DNA from: Carnegiea gigantea
Taxonomy: Eukaryota > Streptophyta > Magnoliopsida > Caryophyllales > Cactaceae
NCBI GenBank assembly: GCA_029747015.1
Contig: JAKOGI010003052.1
Span: forward strand, 1-64,000
Length of the DNA stretch: 64,000 nucleotides
Direction: 5' to 3'
Below the pieces are notes generated by a model. It worked only from the letters and a program-made list of their open reading frames with translations, was not told the origin of the DNA and did no database searches. Positions 10,328 through 21,119 of this stretch are shown here, piece after piece (position 1 is the first letter of the stretch; every line of letters begins with the position of its first letter). Made by a program: the position numbers and the translations under genes.

Positions 10328-10511
10328 GTGGCACGGTCGTGCAAGGGGGCACGGGCAGGCCGTGCTATGCTTCGGCTGAAGAAAATGCAGAAAAGTAGAG
10401 TGGCACGGTCGTGCTTGGCGGCACGGGGGCACCGTGCTCCGTCTCGACTTGAAGATTCCTGGAAAAAAGAATATGGCACGGTCGGGTGTTGTGGCACGGG
10501 GGCACCGTGCT
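10328..10511. repeat. Three GC-rich hairpin repeats in the E leader
   Basis: Three 39-bp units at 10328-10366, 10400-10438 and 10473-10511, spaced about 72-73 bp. Each contains gcacgg and ccgtgc arms around a five-base loop, and units 1 and 2 also have the palindrome GCACG-GT-CGTGC. They lie between PBS and gag, where packaging signals are usual. Confidence 0.85.
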
Positions 10512-10620
10512 GCTTCTCTGGTCTTCAAGACTTCGGATTGCCGGTTTGTGCCTCTTTTTTTTTTTGTATTTTGGCTTTTGGGATGTGTTTGGGTATGATG
10601 TGGGTCACTTAAAAGCCTTG

Positions 10621-10632
10621 GCTCTGATACCA
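10621..10632 (-). other. Element E primer binding site
   Basis: GCTCTGATACCA is the reverse complement of the initiator tRNA-Met PBS, two bases from the LTR that starts at 10635. Confidence 0.95.
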
Positions 10633-10634
10633 AT

Positions 10635-11787
10635 TGATGTATTTGTGGGTGGCAAGTGAACCAAATCAAACTCCAACTCAAAATAAGCCAAATTGGGAAG
10701 AGAAATGAAAGATGGATGAGATGGATAAAGAATTTCACTACACAAGAAAAAGGAATAGAACAAGATCTTGTAATTGAGATAATCCTTCACGAAGCCACTC
10801 AATGACTTGACCTTGGGCTAATTCTCTTATCTTAACCAAGGAATCACTCCAATTGGAAAAGGAAGAGAACCTAGAACACCACTTGAATGTGCCACAATTC
10901 AAGATATAGAACTAGGAATTTAGTTGCACTTTTGAGAAACACACTCAAAGTACTTGTATTGCTTTGGAAATTTCTTACAATGCTGAATGATTAGCTTCAC
11001 ATGCCCCTCCCCTTTTATAGACTCAGCAAAAGACAATCAAAAGACTCAGATAACTCCTAACAATTAAAACTAGCTAATGAAAAGTCTAAGAAAAATGAAA
11101 AGACACATCATAAAAGGGGGTGGGGGAGGTTACAAGGAATATTCTAGGATTTTTGCAGCTGATTACATCAATCTAGAAGCATCTAAACCGTGCACAATAT
11201 CAGCCACACAAATATATGTAACCTAAGACTCTTCATATTTCCAGCATTAATCCTTGCAACTGCCTCAACTTCAACAGAGCATAACTTCCAGAATACTCGG
11301 CCAAATCACGCGTTTTTGGGCTTGTTAGAAAGCCCTGGAAGTCTATTTTCCAGAATGGGCTCATTTGCTCAATTTGGATAATCGGTTTGAAAGTTATGGC
11401 CCAAACAATGCACCTATCTCAGACTGGACTGGATCAGCACAACGTATCTTTGAGTGATATTTTGCCAAATCAAATGATGTCCAAATTAAATAAAATTGGG
11501 CTTATTTTAAAGCTGACATCTTAAGCTTCAAAAGCACATGGGCCCTCAAGTTGTGGGTCCACTTGAGCTTGTCCAAAATGGTCACAAAAATCGGGTTCCG
11601 CAGGGATGAATTCGGCACCAAATTTCTAGCAAAGTTTAACCTCTTTTTGACCTCTCCATAGTGTCGCGAGTCTTTGAACTCACTTAAGAAGACCAAATAG
11701 GCACATTTCCATGCATGATCTTCTTTGACCCTTTTCTTCTTTGAAATTGGAGTTGAATAAAAATGATGCATATGGAAATATGCATCA
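10635..11787 (-). repeat. Element E right LTR (5' LTR in sense)
   Basis: 1153 bp, starting TGATGTATTTGTGGG and ending ATGCATCA, paired with 7397-8548. Confidence 0.93.
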
Positions 11788-14516
11788 GTTAGATGACAGG
11801 GACGTGGGTCAATACTCAGCAATAAACCTGTACGTATCCATACATTAATTGTTCATGGGAGGTTGATACATGGCTTCTTGGTTGTGGCGGGCTTAGCGCA
11901 GGATCCTCATACCAAGTGTTGTTCTTACATAACTTAACTATCGTTCCGCAAGGGTTTAATTGCTAGGGTAAGGTGGCTTCCCAGGGCATTGCCATTTGGG
12001 GATTTGCAATCTCATAGGGGAAACATACTTTGGGTTTAACCAATGCAATGTCGCTTCTTATAGGTTCTTACGAGCATGTATGTACATAAATGTAACCCGA
12101 GAAACGGTAGTGGTACTATGCCAAATGGTGTCGTGTCTAGCTATAAGACAACTAGGTTGAAGGAAAGGCCAAACATGCTAATCAAAGTATCGTAAGACAG
12201 CGTTGGCAGCACATATGATGGCTAGCAAAGCACTATCCAAGGTTCTCTATGAAACCTACCATGTACCCATAAAAATTCAGCATGCAAGACATGATGCGGC
12301 TAACTCAGTCATACCATGCCAGGACACTCAGTTATACCCTGCCAGGGATTGTTTTACACACATCCATTTATATCCCTTTAAGTCACGCATTCAAGTATGG
12401 TCGCAAGTACGCTGGCATGTCATATGGTCTAGGCAAAGAAGGTACAAGGCCAATAAATGCGAATAAAACCCCTATGGTCACAAGATCTTTTTGCTACACA
12501 TATGAGTTTTTAGCCACTCAATCAAATATATGAAACATAGAACTTAGGCATATAAACAATGAGTAACTCCACTACCATTACGAATATCTTAGCACATCAT
12601 GCAATGATACATACAAGGGTAAGCATTTGAATGGAGAGGCCACAGTCGTGTAGTCATGTCATGAGGTATGTTCACAGTTAGCCACTTAATTATAATGCAA
12701 AAGGGCTAGTTGCTATGCTACAATTAGATAAGCACAGTTATACGAAGCAAACACTCACGTAGTTTGAATTATTTGGCCAACTCGGTGGCGCACTCAACCA
12801 GAATTAGATTATTCACGTACCAAGTGGTTTATTTACTATACCTCTCACTTATGAAACATACGATTAACCATACACACCATTTCATATAACGATATAGGCT
12901 TCCAAACGTTTATGAAAACATGGCATGCTTTAAAACACAATGGTTCACAATAATGTTGTAAAAAGTCACCTAGACGAGTATAGACGATAGCAATCCTCAT
13001 TAGCATTCTAGGGTCAAAGGTATGCCTTGGGCTTGTCCAAAGTAACTACAGACTAGCCATTAGTCAAATAACAAGGGTAAGAACAATGGCGTTACTGGTC
13101 TTACGGACATACATTGAGATTTTGCGACCTATTTGTTGCATAGGGTAATTGCAGAGGTTCAAGGAACTTTTAGCACACATGGGGGTGGCCCTACTTTCTA
13201 TCTTGATGTAATCTGGCCCCTGCCCTTGGTGTTGATGCTTAAGAGAATGCTGAAAGGTACAAATTGTTGCCTCATAAGGTAACGGGGTGATGCATGTGGT
13301 ATAACAGTTTCGAAGTCCGTCAGGTCATTCCTTATATCTCCACTCTAGGTGTGACAGGGTTAATATGGCTGGGGAATTTTCAAGCCTATAATAAAAATGG
13401 CATTCCACATTACCATGAGCATGATGCCTAGCCGACTCGAGGGCGACAGTAGTCACATGTAGGGGTGTAAGGAAAACTCCACACCTAAGTGTCAATAACA
13501 CATATATAGGATAACACTTTGGCAATAAAATAAGACCATATCACAACCATCACATTGATACGCGCATAAACAAGGTTCTCTCCTCGTTCCCTTAACAAGT
13601 AAGAATCCACAGAAAAGGGGCACTATCTAAAGAAATCTTCAGTCAAGAAAGGTAATCCTTAATCACTTATAACTTGTCATTGACACATCAAGCACTATAG
13701 GTATCTCGGTAGGTATACATTCAAAACATTTAGTTGCGCGTAGAAACTTACGACAGTAGCACAGGCTCAAGCGTCATACAAAGCAAATGCAAGCCTTCAA
13801 ATGCGGTATTAAAGCCCAACTACATAATTAGAAATCTTTCAATGCGAAGCAAGGATCTTAACTCACTATTTAGAAAGGACCTTAACTTTCAAAATCTCTA
13901 GATTTTCAAACTAGAAATAGTCCAACTGCCTCTAGCTCTATCCCCACCGACCATTAAGTATGTCTACTCACTCGATTATAGGGCTCGAGGAGCAAATCGT
14001 ACTTCAGGGGCAAAGACGAGCTTAGAAAGGAATTTTCAATCGCTTGAGTCTAATTGACGTGCTTTAACTATCGATTGCCTTAACAGAGCGCACGAAGAAA
14101 AAATTTATCATTCAAAACATCACTTAGCTCACACGATACAAGTGATTTGGACTCACTTCCTATCACACGGCTCACATACATCCGATTGGCTCAACCGGAT
14201 CACCTAAAAGTCAATCAGTGAAGTTAATTAGCACATTAGGAACATATTACACCAATGAAGTATTCACAACGCCAGTTGAAGGTGTAGGGAGAGCTATTTG
14301 GCTCTTATACTAATGCACAACTCACCACTTTTATTCAATCGACCTTCTCGAACCATACATAACTACTTAAGTGCAGCAACGATTATACAAAGTTCACATT
14401 TGCACACAAGCAAAACATATGTCACCTATCCACATGGTGTTCCCAGGCGACTATATAAAATGCAAGACTCAGGTCGCAGCCTATGGTCGGAGCACCTTTG
14501 CTCTGATACCATCAAT
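11788..14516 (-). repeat. Family A internal region 1, right part
   Basis: Starts with the right gttag duplication of E (11788-11792). Homologous to 24096-26815 and 48461-50323. With the left part it gives an internal region of about 3360 bp. No Gag or Pol similarity. Short frames that recur between copies carry stops in some copies or begin with non-ATG codons. Confidence 0.85.
14470..14511 (-). other. Family A PBS and conserved leader start
   Basis: PBS reverse complement GCTCTGATACCA at 14500-14511, then a tcaat spacer. In the sense direction the next bases, including GGTC-CTGC-GACC and GGCCGCGACCT, are nearly identical in families A, B and C and can pair with themselves. Confidence 0.85.
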
Positions 14517-14682
14517 TGTAACACCCCTAGCCGCTAGGGCCGAAAGCGTTACGTTTTCTTAACTTTCTACCTAAATTCTTGGACGAAACGGACAGAGTTT
14601 CCCCTAAAAACTGACCGTTTCCAGGCTAAAAGTCTTACAAAAAGTCCCTGTAATCAACGGAAGCGCAAAACATTAAAAGAAG

Positions 14683-14804
14683 CTCAACGGCCACACGCCG
14701 GAGTTCATAGCTCAACGAGCCACTCGCTCGGAGTACACCAACCAGATTAAATCATGAATAAAGAAGAAATGGAAGATACAACTCAACGGTTCAAACAACC
14801 GGAG
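14683..14804 (-). promoter_or_regulatory. Hairpin triplet of LTR 2
   Basis: Three modules at 14683-14703, 14711-14733 and 14782-14804. Each reads ctcaa, a variable 5' arm, a five-base loop, the complementary 3' arm, then gag. The arms are CGGC/GCCG, CGAGC/GCTCG and CGGTT/AACCG; the loops are CACAC, CACTC and CAAAC. The outer ctc and gag also pair, leaving a two-base bulge. In sense RNA they lie in U5, 170-290 nt before the PBS. A structured cis signal for packaging or dimerisation is inferred. Confidence 0.75.
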
Positions 14805-15705
14805 TATTGGGGTTTACATCCCAAAACATAACTAACTTTAACCAAAAGACATATAACTGACTACATGGTTGGCTCATAAGGCCGTACAGAGCGACTCATA
14901 ATCAATATGCATTACATGAAGTTAGAATACCTGTTTACAACCATTTCAAACTGAGAATACATAACGTGACTTCATTAAACATGTAAGATCCCCTCAAATG
15001 AGTACAAACGACATCTTGCAAGCATGAACAGATTCTATCTTGACATAACTGATTCAATTTTTTCCTGTTATAAAGAAAACTTGGGAAAAAGGGGGAAAGA
15101 GTAGTGGGATGAGCAACCGCACGCTCAGTGAGTGTTCCCCAACCCCCTTAAAACTAAAACCATTACAGGCAATAATATCTTTACTAGGCACATAGCGCGT
15201 ATCCATACTTTACTATCATATTAGGCATTCATAAAATTCTTATGGAAACATCTATAGGCATTCAAACTTCACTTTAGGTACTCAAACTCATTTCTAGGTC
15301 TCTAAATGACCAAACTTCTTTACTACCAGACAGTCAAACACTTAAACAAGGGATAAGGCTAAGCACAGAAACTTTCTTTTTCATAAACATAACTTCTTGG
15401 TATTCTATTCCAACTATGCATGAAACCTTATTCATATGTTGTGCGCATAAGGTTATTTCTTTTCAGAATCATACTCTTCTTGGCATTTCATTCGTATGGT
15501 ATGCATAAGATACACACATTTCAAGTCTCAATCAATTCTCATTCATAGGATATGCATGAAATATGCTCATAAGACTTACTTCTCATATTCGTATCTTCTT
15601 AGCATCTCATTCATAAGTTAAACTTAGAACATGCACATGTCATACACAGGAAGCTTTCTTTCTTTTACTGAAAACACTTCATTTAGCCTCTTGAGGCTCA
15701 TAAAA

Positions 15706-15735
15706 ACTCTTCTCTTAGCCTCTTGAGGCTCATAT
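15706..15735. repeat. Second of two AGCCTCTTGAGGCT palindromic repeats in LTR 2
   Basis: The block tagcctcttgaggctcata occurs twice, here and about 41 bp earlier (near 15675). AGCCTC and GAGGCT are inverted repeats around TT. The pair recurs in LTRs 3, 4 and 5. Confidence 0.7.
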
Positions 15736-16384
15736 TCGTTCAAAAGAATCTCTTTCATCTTAGTCTCATAATGACCCTTAAAAAAACTCTCTTTCTGAAA
15801 TACTTAAAAAGGCAAAACGCAAACTGCTTTTCTTATTTAATAACAAACTACTCTGGGCATAAGATCATCATAAAGTGCTGGTTTGGAGAGATCTACACTC
15901 AATCCCAGTGAGATTAACTCACACTAAGCTCTTACTCCCGGGATGGCAACTAACTTTGGACCTTAACCCTCGTCAGGGTCTCTAGAGATTACTTCCTAGG
16001 CTAGGGATTCCCCCGTTCAAGCAGGTTCACTCCCATCTATTGTCCCTAAGCACTTATCTTAGCCATTTAAACTGGTCATAATGACTAATAAGTTTGCTGC
16101 CTCTCACAATGAAATCTTTTATCATGCAACTCACGCCTTTGTAAAACTCTTAGGATTCCCCCGTTCAAGCAGGTTCACTCCCAAAACTATACTCATTTAG
16201 TAAAAAATATGTCATCATGTACTAATATTTATGGCTACTATTATTTCAAAACATGAAATCCTTCTTTGAAAATTTCACCCTTATGCACATAATGCAACTT
16301 GAAGACATGGAAGGGAAGGGGGTCTACATGTATCACATTTAAGCACTTCATAATCAATTCAGCACAATGAGCCACACATGGCCT

Positions 16385-16403
16385 CGCAATCCACACGATT
16401 GCA
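16385..16403 (-). promoter_or_regulatory. CACAC-loop hairpin in LTR 2
   Basis: CGCAATC-CACAC-GATTGCA, a 6-7 bp stem. It lies in the block best conserved between families A, B and C. Matching sites are 22989-23007, 28684-28702, 35489-35507, 52193-52211, 55392-55410 and 62669-62687. Confidence 0.65.
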
Positions 16404-17109
16404 GTTAATTCATAACCCAGGCTCCCTCCTCACAAGCACCGTACCCCAAAGACCTCGAACCACTCTTAGTTCTACCTCAAACCATCCAACTACCATCTCG
16501 ATTTCCATTTCGCAATTTAGCATTCTAATCATCATGATATATTGAAAAGCAATATGTAAACTTACATAAACTTACCCATGCTTAACTTACGGAGTAAGCA
16601 ATTAGCAATTACCAGTGCACTGTAACCAACGGTTACATCGTACACACATTTATACATATAGACACTCATATGATCTTTATTTTTAGTAAGCCAAGTTAAG
16701 CTAACTAGGCATTAAACAAGATTACGTTCATGTATGTCAGTTAGGGGACGTAAACATGTCATTCTAAAGCTATTATATAAGCATGATTCAACTAAATAGA
16801 CAAGTATCGATTCGAAGTTACATTTAAGCCTATTCATGCCATTCAAGCTTAACTATTCATGCCTTTCACGCTTGACATGAATCAAGTCTCTATTTAAACA
16901 TAAAACGATTCACTTCGAAGTTTATAAAGGATCATGGAACGACTAAGCTTTCATATACGTTGATTTTAAACTCTTACAATTCACTTTGAAATTAACCAAT
17001 GATTATGAAATAACTGAGCATATGTATACGTTAATTCTAAATAGTTACGACTCATTTCGAAGTTCATATATGACTATGATTCATATGAGATTATGACACG
17101 GCTAATCAT

Positions 17110-17850
17110 ATATACGTTAATTCCAAGAATTTATAATTCATTTCGAATGACATCTTCAGGCATGCATTAAGTAACTAAATTCGAACCTAAGCCAAACATA
17201 CTTACCTTACTTCGAATTAAAACTTTCACCTTGAATTAACAAAATTGATTTTAATCGAAGCTAAGCATACATAATTCATTTCGAATTAATATTTCAGGCA
17301 TAATTTACATCCATTGATTCGAATCAACGCTAAACATATATAAATCGTTTCGAATTAACATTCAGGCATAATTTACCTAACTTGATTCGAATCGAGGCTA
17401 AACATATGTACATCACTTCGAATTAACATTTCAGGCATAACTTACATGACTTGATTTGAATTGAAGCTAAACATATATAATTCACCTAGAATTAACATTT
17501 CAGGCATAATTTACGTCCATTGATTCGAATCGACGCTAAACACATCTAAATTACTTCGAATTAACATTTCAAGCATGATTTACATTCATTGATTCGAATC
17601 GACGCTAAACACATTTAAATTACTTCGAATTGACAATTCAAGGATAATTTATATCCACTTATTCGAATCGACGCTAAACACATCGAAATTACTTCGAATT
17701 AACATTTTAAGCATGATTTACATTCATTGATTCGAATCGACGCTAAACACATTTAAATTACTTCGAATTAACATTTCAAGCATAATTTATATCCACTGAT
17801 TCGAATCGACGCTAAACACATATAAATTACTTCAAATTAACATTTCAAGC
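17110..17850. repeat. 69-bp subrepeats in LTR 2
   Basis: Same repeat as in LTR 1, ending with two copies of the 138-bp dimer. A short deletion follows near 17885 relative to LTRs 1, 4 and 5. Confidence 0.85.
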
Positions 17851-17989
17851 ATAAATTAACCAAATGAATCGAACCTAAACCTGTAAAGCTTTTCTAACGA
17901 ATTCAGCGAACTCTAACATGACATGCAACATCAATCTGCTGAAAAACATTTCGAAAATAATAATAGCTTAGGAGGCGAGAAACACCCAC

Positions 17990-18564
17990 CTGGACTCCAA
18001 GTTAGGGATTCATTCGAAGGGCTTTAGGCTCGGCTTTGAGCGCTGGAAAGACCCGATTCCCTGACCCTTGCTCACCGTCGCACGAACCAACCCAATCCAC
18101 GCTTAACCCACGTAAAAACAGATCAATTCCAACCCATTTTTGCAGCCCAGTTCAAAGAGCCTTGCCCGATCTGATTTCTGCCCTCCCTTGTCGCTACTGC
18201 TGGTGGTCGCCGGAGTCAGGCTCAGCCGCCGCCTGGTCGTCGTCCTCGGTCGCGATGGTCGCCGGCAGCAGGCCGCGGTTCGTTGAACCCCTTTCACTCT
18301 CTCACTCTATCATTCAAACTCTCTCTCTTTGTCCATTGTGGCGTCGCGGGGCAGCGCCGGGGGGGTCGCACCAACCGCGATGGTGGCCGGCCGCCAGCCG
18401 CCGGCGTTGCCCGACCCTCCACTCTCTCTCGGTCCGCCCCCCTCTCTCTCTGGTGGCAGCAAGTTCGCGAGAGTTGGTGTTTGAGGAACCCCCCCTTGCT
18501 CGTGCCGTTCTCTGCTGAAGAAGAAAGGGGCTTCAGCCCCCTTATGTTTTTTTGGTTTTTTTTT
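17990..18564 (-). promoter_or_regulatory. GC-rich cassette of LTR 2 with splice-donor-like edge
   Basis: Same block as in LTR 1. The donor CCAG/GTGGGTG has its GT at 17988-17989. It is flanked by conserved aggaggcgagaaacaccc on one side and the T tract before gactcaagctgatc on the other. Confidence 0.55.
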
Positions 18565-18973
18565 GACTCAAGCTGATCAGTGATTGGCATCGCTAGTCTA
18601 GTTCGTATCCCGAACTCTAAACCCGAATCACTAATACGACCTTCTATCGACTATTCGTTCCCAAATACATCAAGATTTGATTTCATAAATCTCGAAACTA
18701 ATTCTAAGATTGAAATCCTAATCGTATTCGAGAAACGACTAAATAAATCGAATAACGACTAAATTAAACTATCGATATAATTTAAAAGCATAAATAACAC
18801 GAATTAACTTTAAAATCAATAATAACAATAATAATTCCTTTTTTAATAAAAATTATAGCTCCCAAAAGCCCATCGATAATTATTTAACTCACACAGTTAC
18901 TAAAAATACGAATTTAGAATGCGAAAAGGAAATTTAGTTAGCTTAACGGAAAACGACAATGCGGGGTCTTACA

Positions 18974-21119
18974 CTCTTCCCCCCTTAAAAGAATTTCGTC
19001 CTCGAAATTCTAAATCTAAGTTCGGTCTTTCCTAGAATGCATGCAAACAACTAGGATTTACGCGATAGGTTATCAAAAAGGTTTCATTATGCAATCACTG
19101 CTTCCTTTAAATCAAAAGAAAAGGGCTAATGGTATCCAGTCTCCTCCTCGCCAATCTCTTCAAGCGTCTACTCGCTCTATTTAGGCGCCGAGGGCAAATC
19201 GCATTGAAGAGAGGCAAATGAGTTGGCGTGGAAAAACCATATTAAACTCATTTCGAAAGGGACAAGGACTTTGAATCACCTACACACTACTCGTATCATG
19301 ACAAGGAGCTTTATGCACATGCATCGCTATGGGTTGGCGTCCAAGGGTATGACGTCACGCCGCAAAGAACAAGAGTCATAACGGTTAACTCTGAGACCCT
19401 ATGGCACTCTAGAGTGATAAAAGCAACTCAAAGCATCACGTGGGATCACCTTAGCATAATGACATCACATGAAATCGATAGCTCAATGTATTCAAGCCAA
19501 GAATCACATGTAGCATGAATCAATCCATCTCACCCGCATGGTGCACAACTTACGAGAGGATAAATATACAACCCGTTAGTCATGCAAGGAAACAACCTAG
19601 AAAGTTAGATGACAGGGATGTGGGTCAATACTCAGCAATAAACCTGTACGTATCCATACATTAATTGTTCATGGGAGGTTGATACATTGCTTCTTGGTTG
19701 TGGTGGGTTTAGCGCAGGATCCTCATACCTAGTGTTGTTCTTACATAACTCAACTATCGTTCCGTAAGGGTTTAATTGCCAGGGTAAGGTGGCTTCCCAG
19801 GGCATTGCCATTTGGGGATTTGCAATCTCATAGGGGAAACAGACTTTGAGTTTAACCAACGCAATGTCGCTTCTTATAGGTTCTTACGGGCAAGTATGTA
19901 TGTACATAAATGTAACCCGAGAAACGGTAGTGGTGCTATGCTAAATGGTGTCGTGTCTAGCTATAAGACAACTAGGTTGAAGGAAAAGCCAAACATGCTA
20001 ATCAAAGTATAGTAAAATAGCGTTGGCAGCGCATATGATGGCTAGCAAAGAACTATCCAAGGTTCTCTATGAAACCTACCATGTACCCATAAAAATTCAG
20101 CATGCAAGATATGATGCGGCTAACTCAGTCATACCATGCCAGGACACTCAGTTATACCCTGCCAGGGATTGTTTTACACATCCATTTATATCCCTTTAAG
20201 TCACGCATTCAAGTATGGTCGCAAGTACGCTAGCATGTCATATGGTCTAGGCAAAGAAGGTACAAGGCCAATAAATGCGAATAAAACCCTTATGGTCACA
20301 AGATCTTTTTGCCACGCATATGAGTTTTTAGCCACTCAATCAAACATATGAAACATAGAACTTAGGCATATAAACAATGAGTAACTCCGCTACCATTACG
20401 AATATCTTAGCACATCATGCAATGATACATCATGCAAGAATTTAATGCGAAGGAAGGATCTTAACTCACTATTTAGAAAGGACATTAACTTTCAAAATCT
20501 CTAGATTTTCGAACTAGAAATAGTCTAACTGCCTCTAGCTCTATCCCCGCCGACCATTAAGTACGTCTACTCACTCAATTATGGGGCTCGAGGAGCAAAT
20601 CGTACTTTAGGGGCAAAGACGAGCTTAGAAAAGAATTTTCAATCGCTTGAGTCTGATTGACGTGCTTTAACTATCGATTGCCTTAGCATAGCGCACGAAG
20701 AAAACATTTATCATTCAAAACATCACTTAGCTCACACGATACAAGTGATTTGGACTCACTTCCTATCACACGGCTCACATACATCCGATTGGCTCAACCG
20801 GATCACCTAAAAGTCAATTAGTGAAGTCAATTAGCACATTAGGAACATATTACACCAATGAAGTATTCACAATGCCACTTGAAGGTGTGGGGAGAGCTAT
20901 TTGGCTCTTATACTGACGCACAACTCACCACTTTTATTCAATCAACTTTCTCGAACCATACATAACTACTTAAGTGCAGCAACGATCATACAAAGTTCAC
21001 ATTTACACACAAGCAAAACATATGTCACATAACCACAGAGTGTTCCTAGGCGACTATATGAAATGCAAGACTCAGGTCACGGCCTATGGTCGCAGGACCT
21101 TTGCTCTGATACCATCAAT
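18974..21119 (-). repeat. Family A internal region 2 (deleted, 2146 bp)
   Basis: Begins with the polypurine tract and its hairpin (18991-19010) and ends with PBS (21103-21114) and the tcaat spacer. About 1.25 kb is missing compared with internal region 1; the join near 20420-20440 repeats acatcatgcaa. No coding sequence is recognisable. A 75-codon - strand frame at 19632-19859 is shared with 31934-32161, but starts with TTG and has a stop in internal region 1. Confidence 0.88.

Larger units (their letters stand above)
7397..11787 (-). mobile_element. Gypsy-type element E, internally deleted, nested in internal region 1
   Basis: Begins TGATGTAG and ends ATGCATCA, with 5-bp target duplications gttag at 7392-7396 and 11788-11792. 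The uninterrupted site is seen near 19600 (aaagttagatgacaggg). LTRs are 1152 and 1153 bp. The 2086-bp internal region keeps PBS, leader, gag and most of protease, but no reverse transcriptase, RNase H or integrase. It could move only with help in trans. Confidence 0.95.
14517..18973 (-). repeat. Family A LTR 2, complete (4457 bp)
   Basis: TGTAACACCCC...GGGGTCTTACA. Flanked by PBS on the left and polypurine tract on the right, so it is an inner LTR of the array. From left to right it contains the hairpin triplet, AT-rich filler, two copies of a 31-bp block (about 16006 and 16146), a CACAC-loop hairpin, the 69-bp subrepeats and the GC-rich cassette. No coding sequence. Confidence 0.93.

Noticed and set aside
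19632..19859. 75-codon frame conserved in internal regions 2 and 4 as a LARD protein
   Set aside because: Starts with TTG rather than ATG, has a stop in internal region 1 and no domain. Conservation is explained by recent copying of the whole region.
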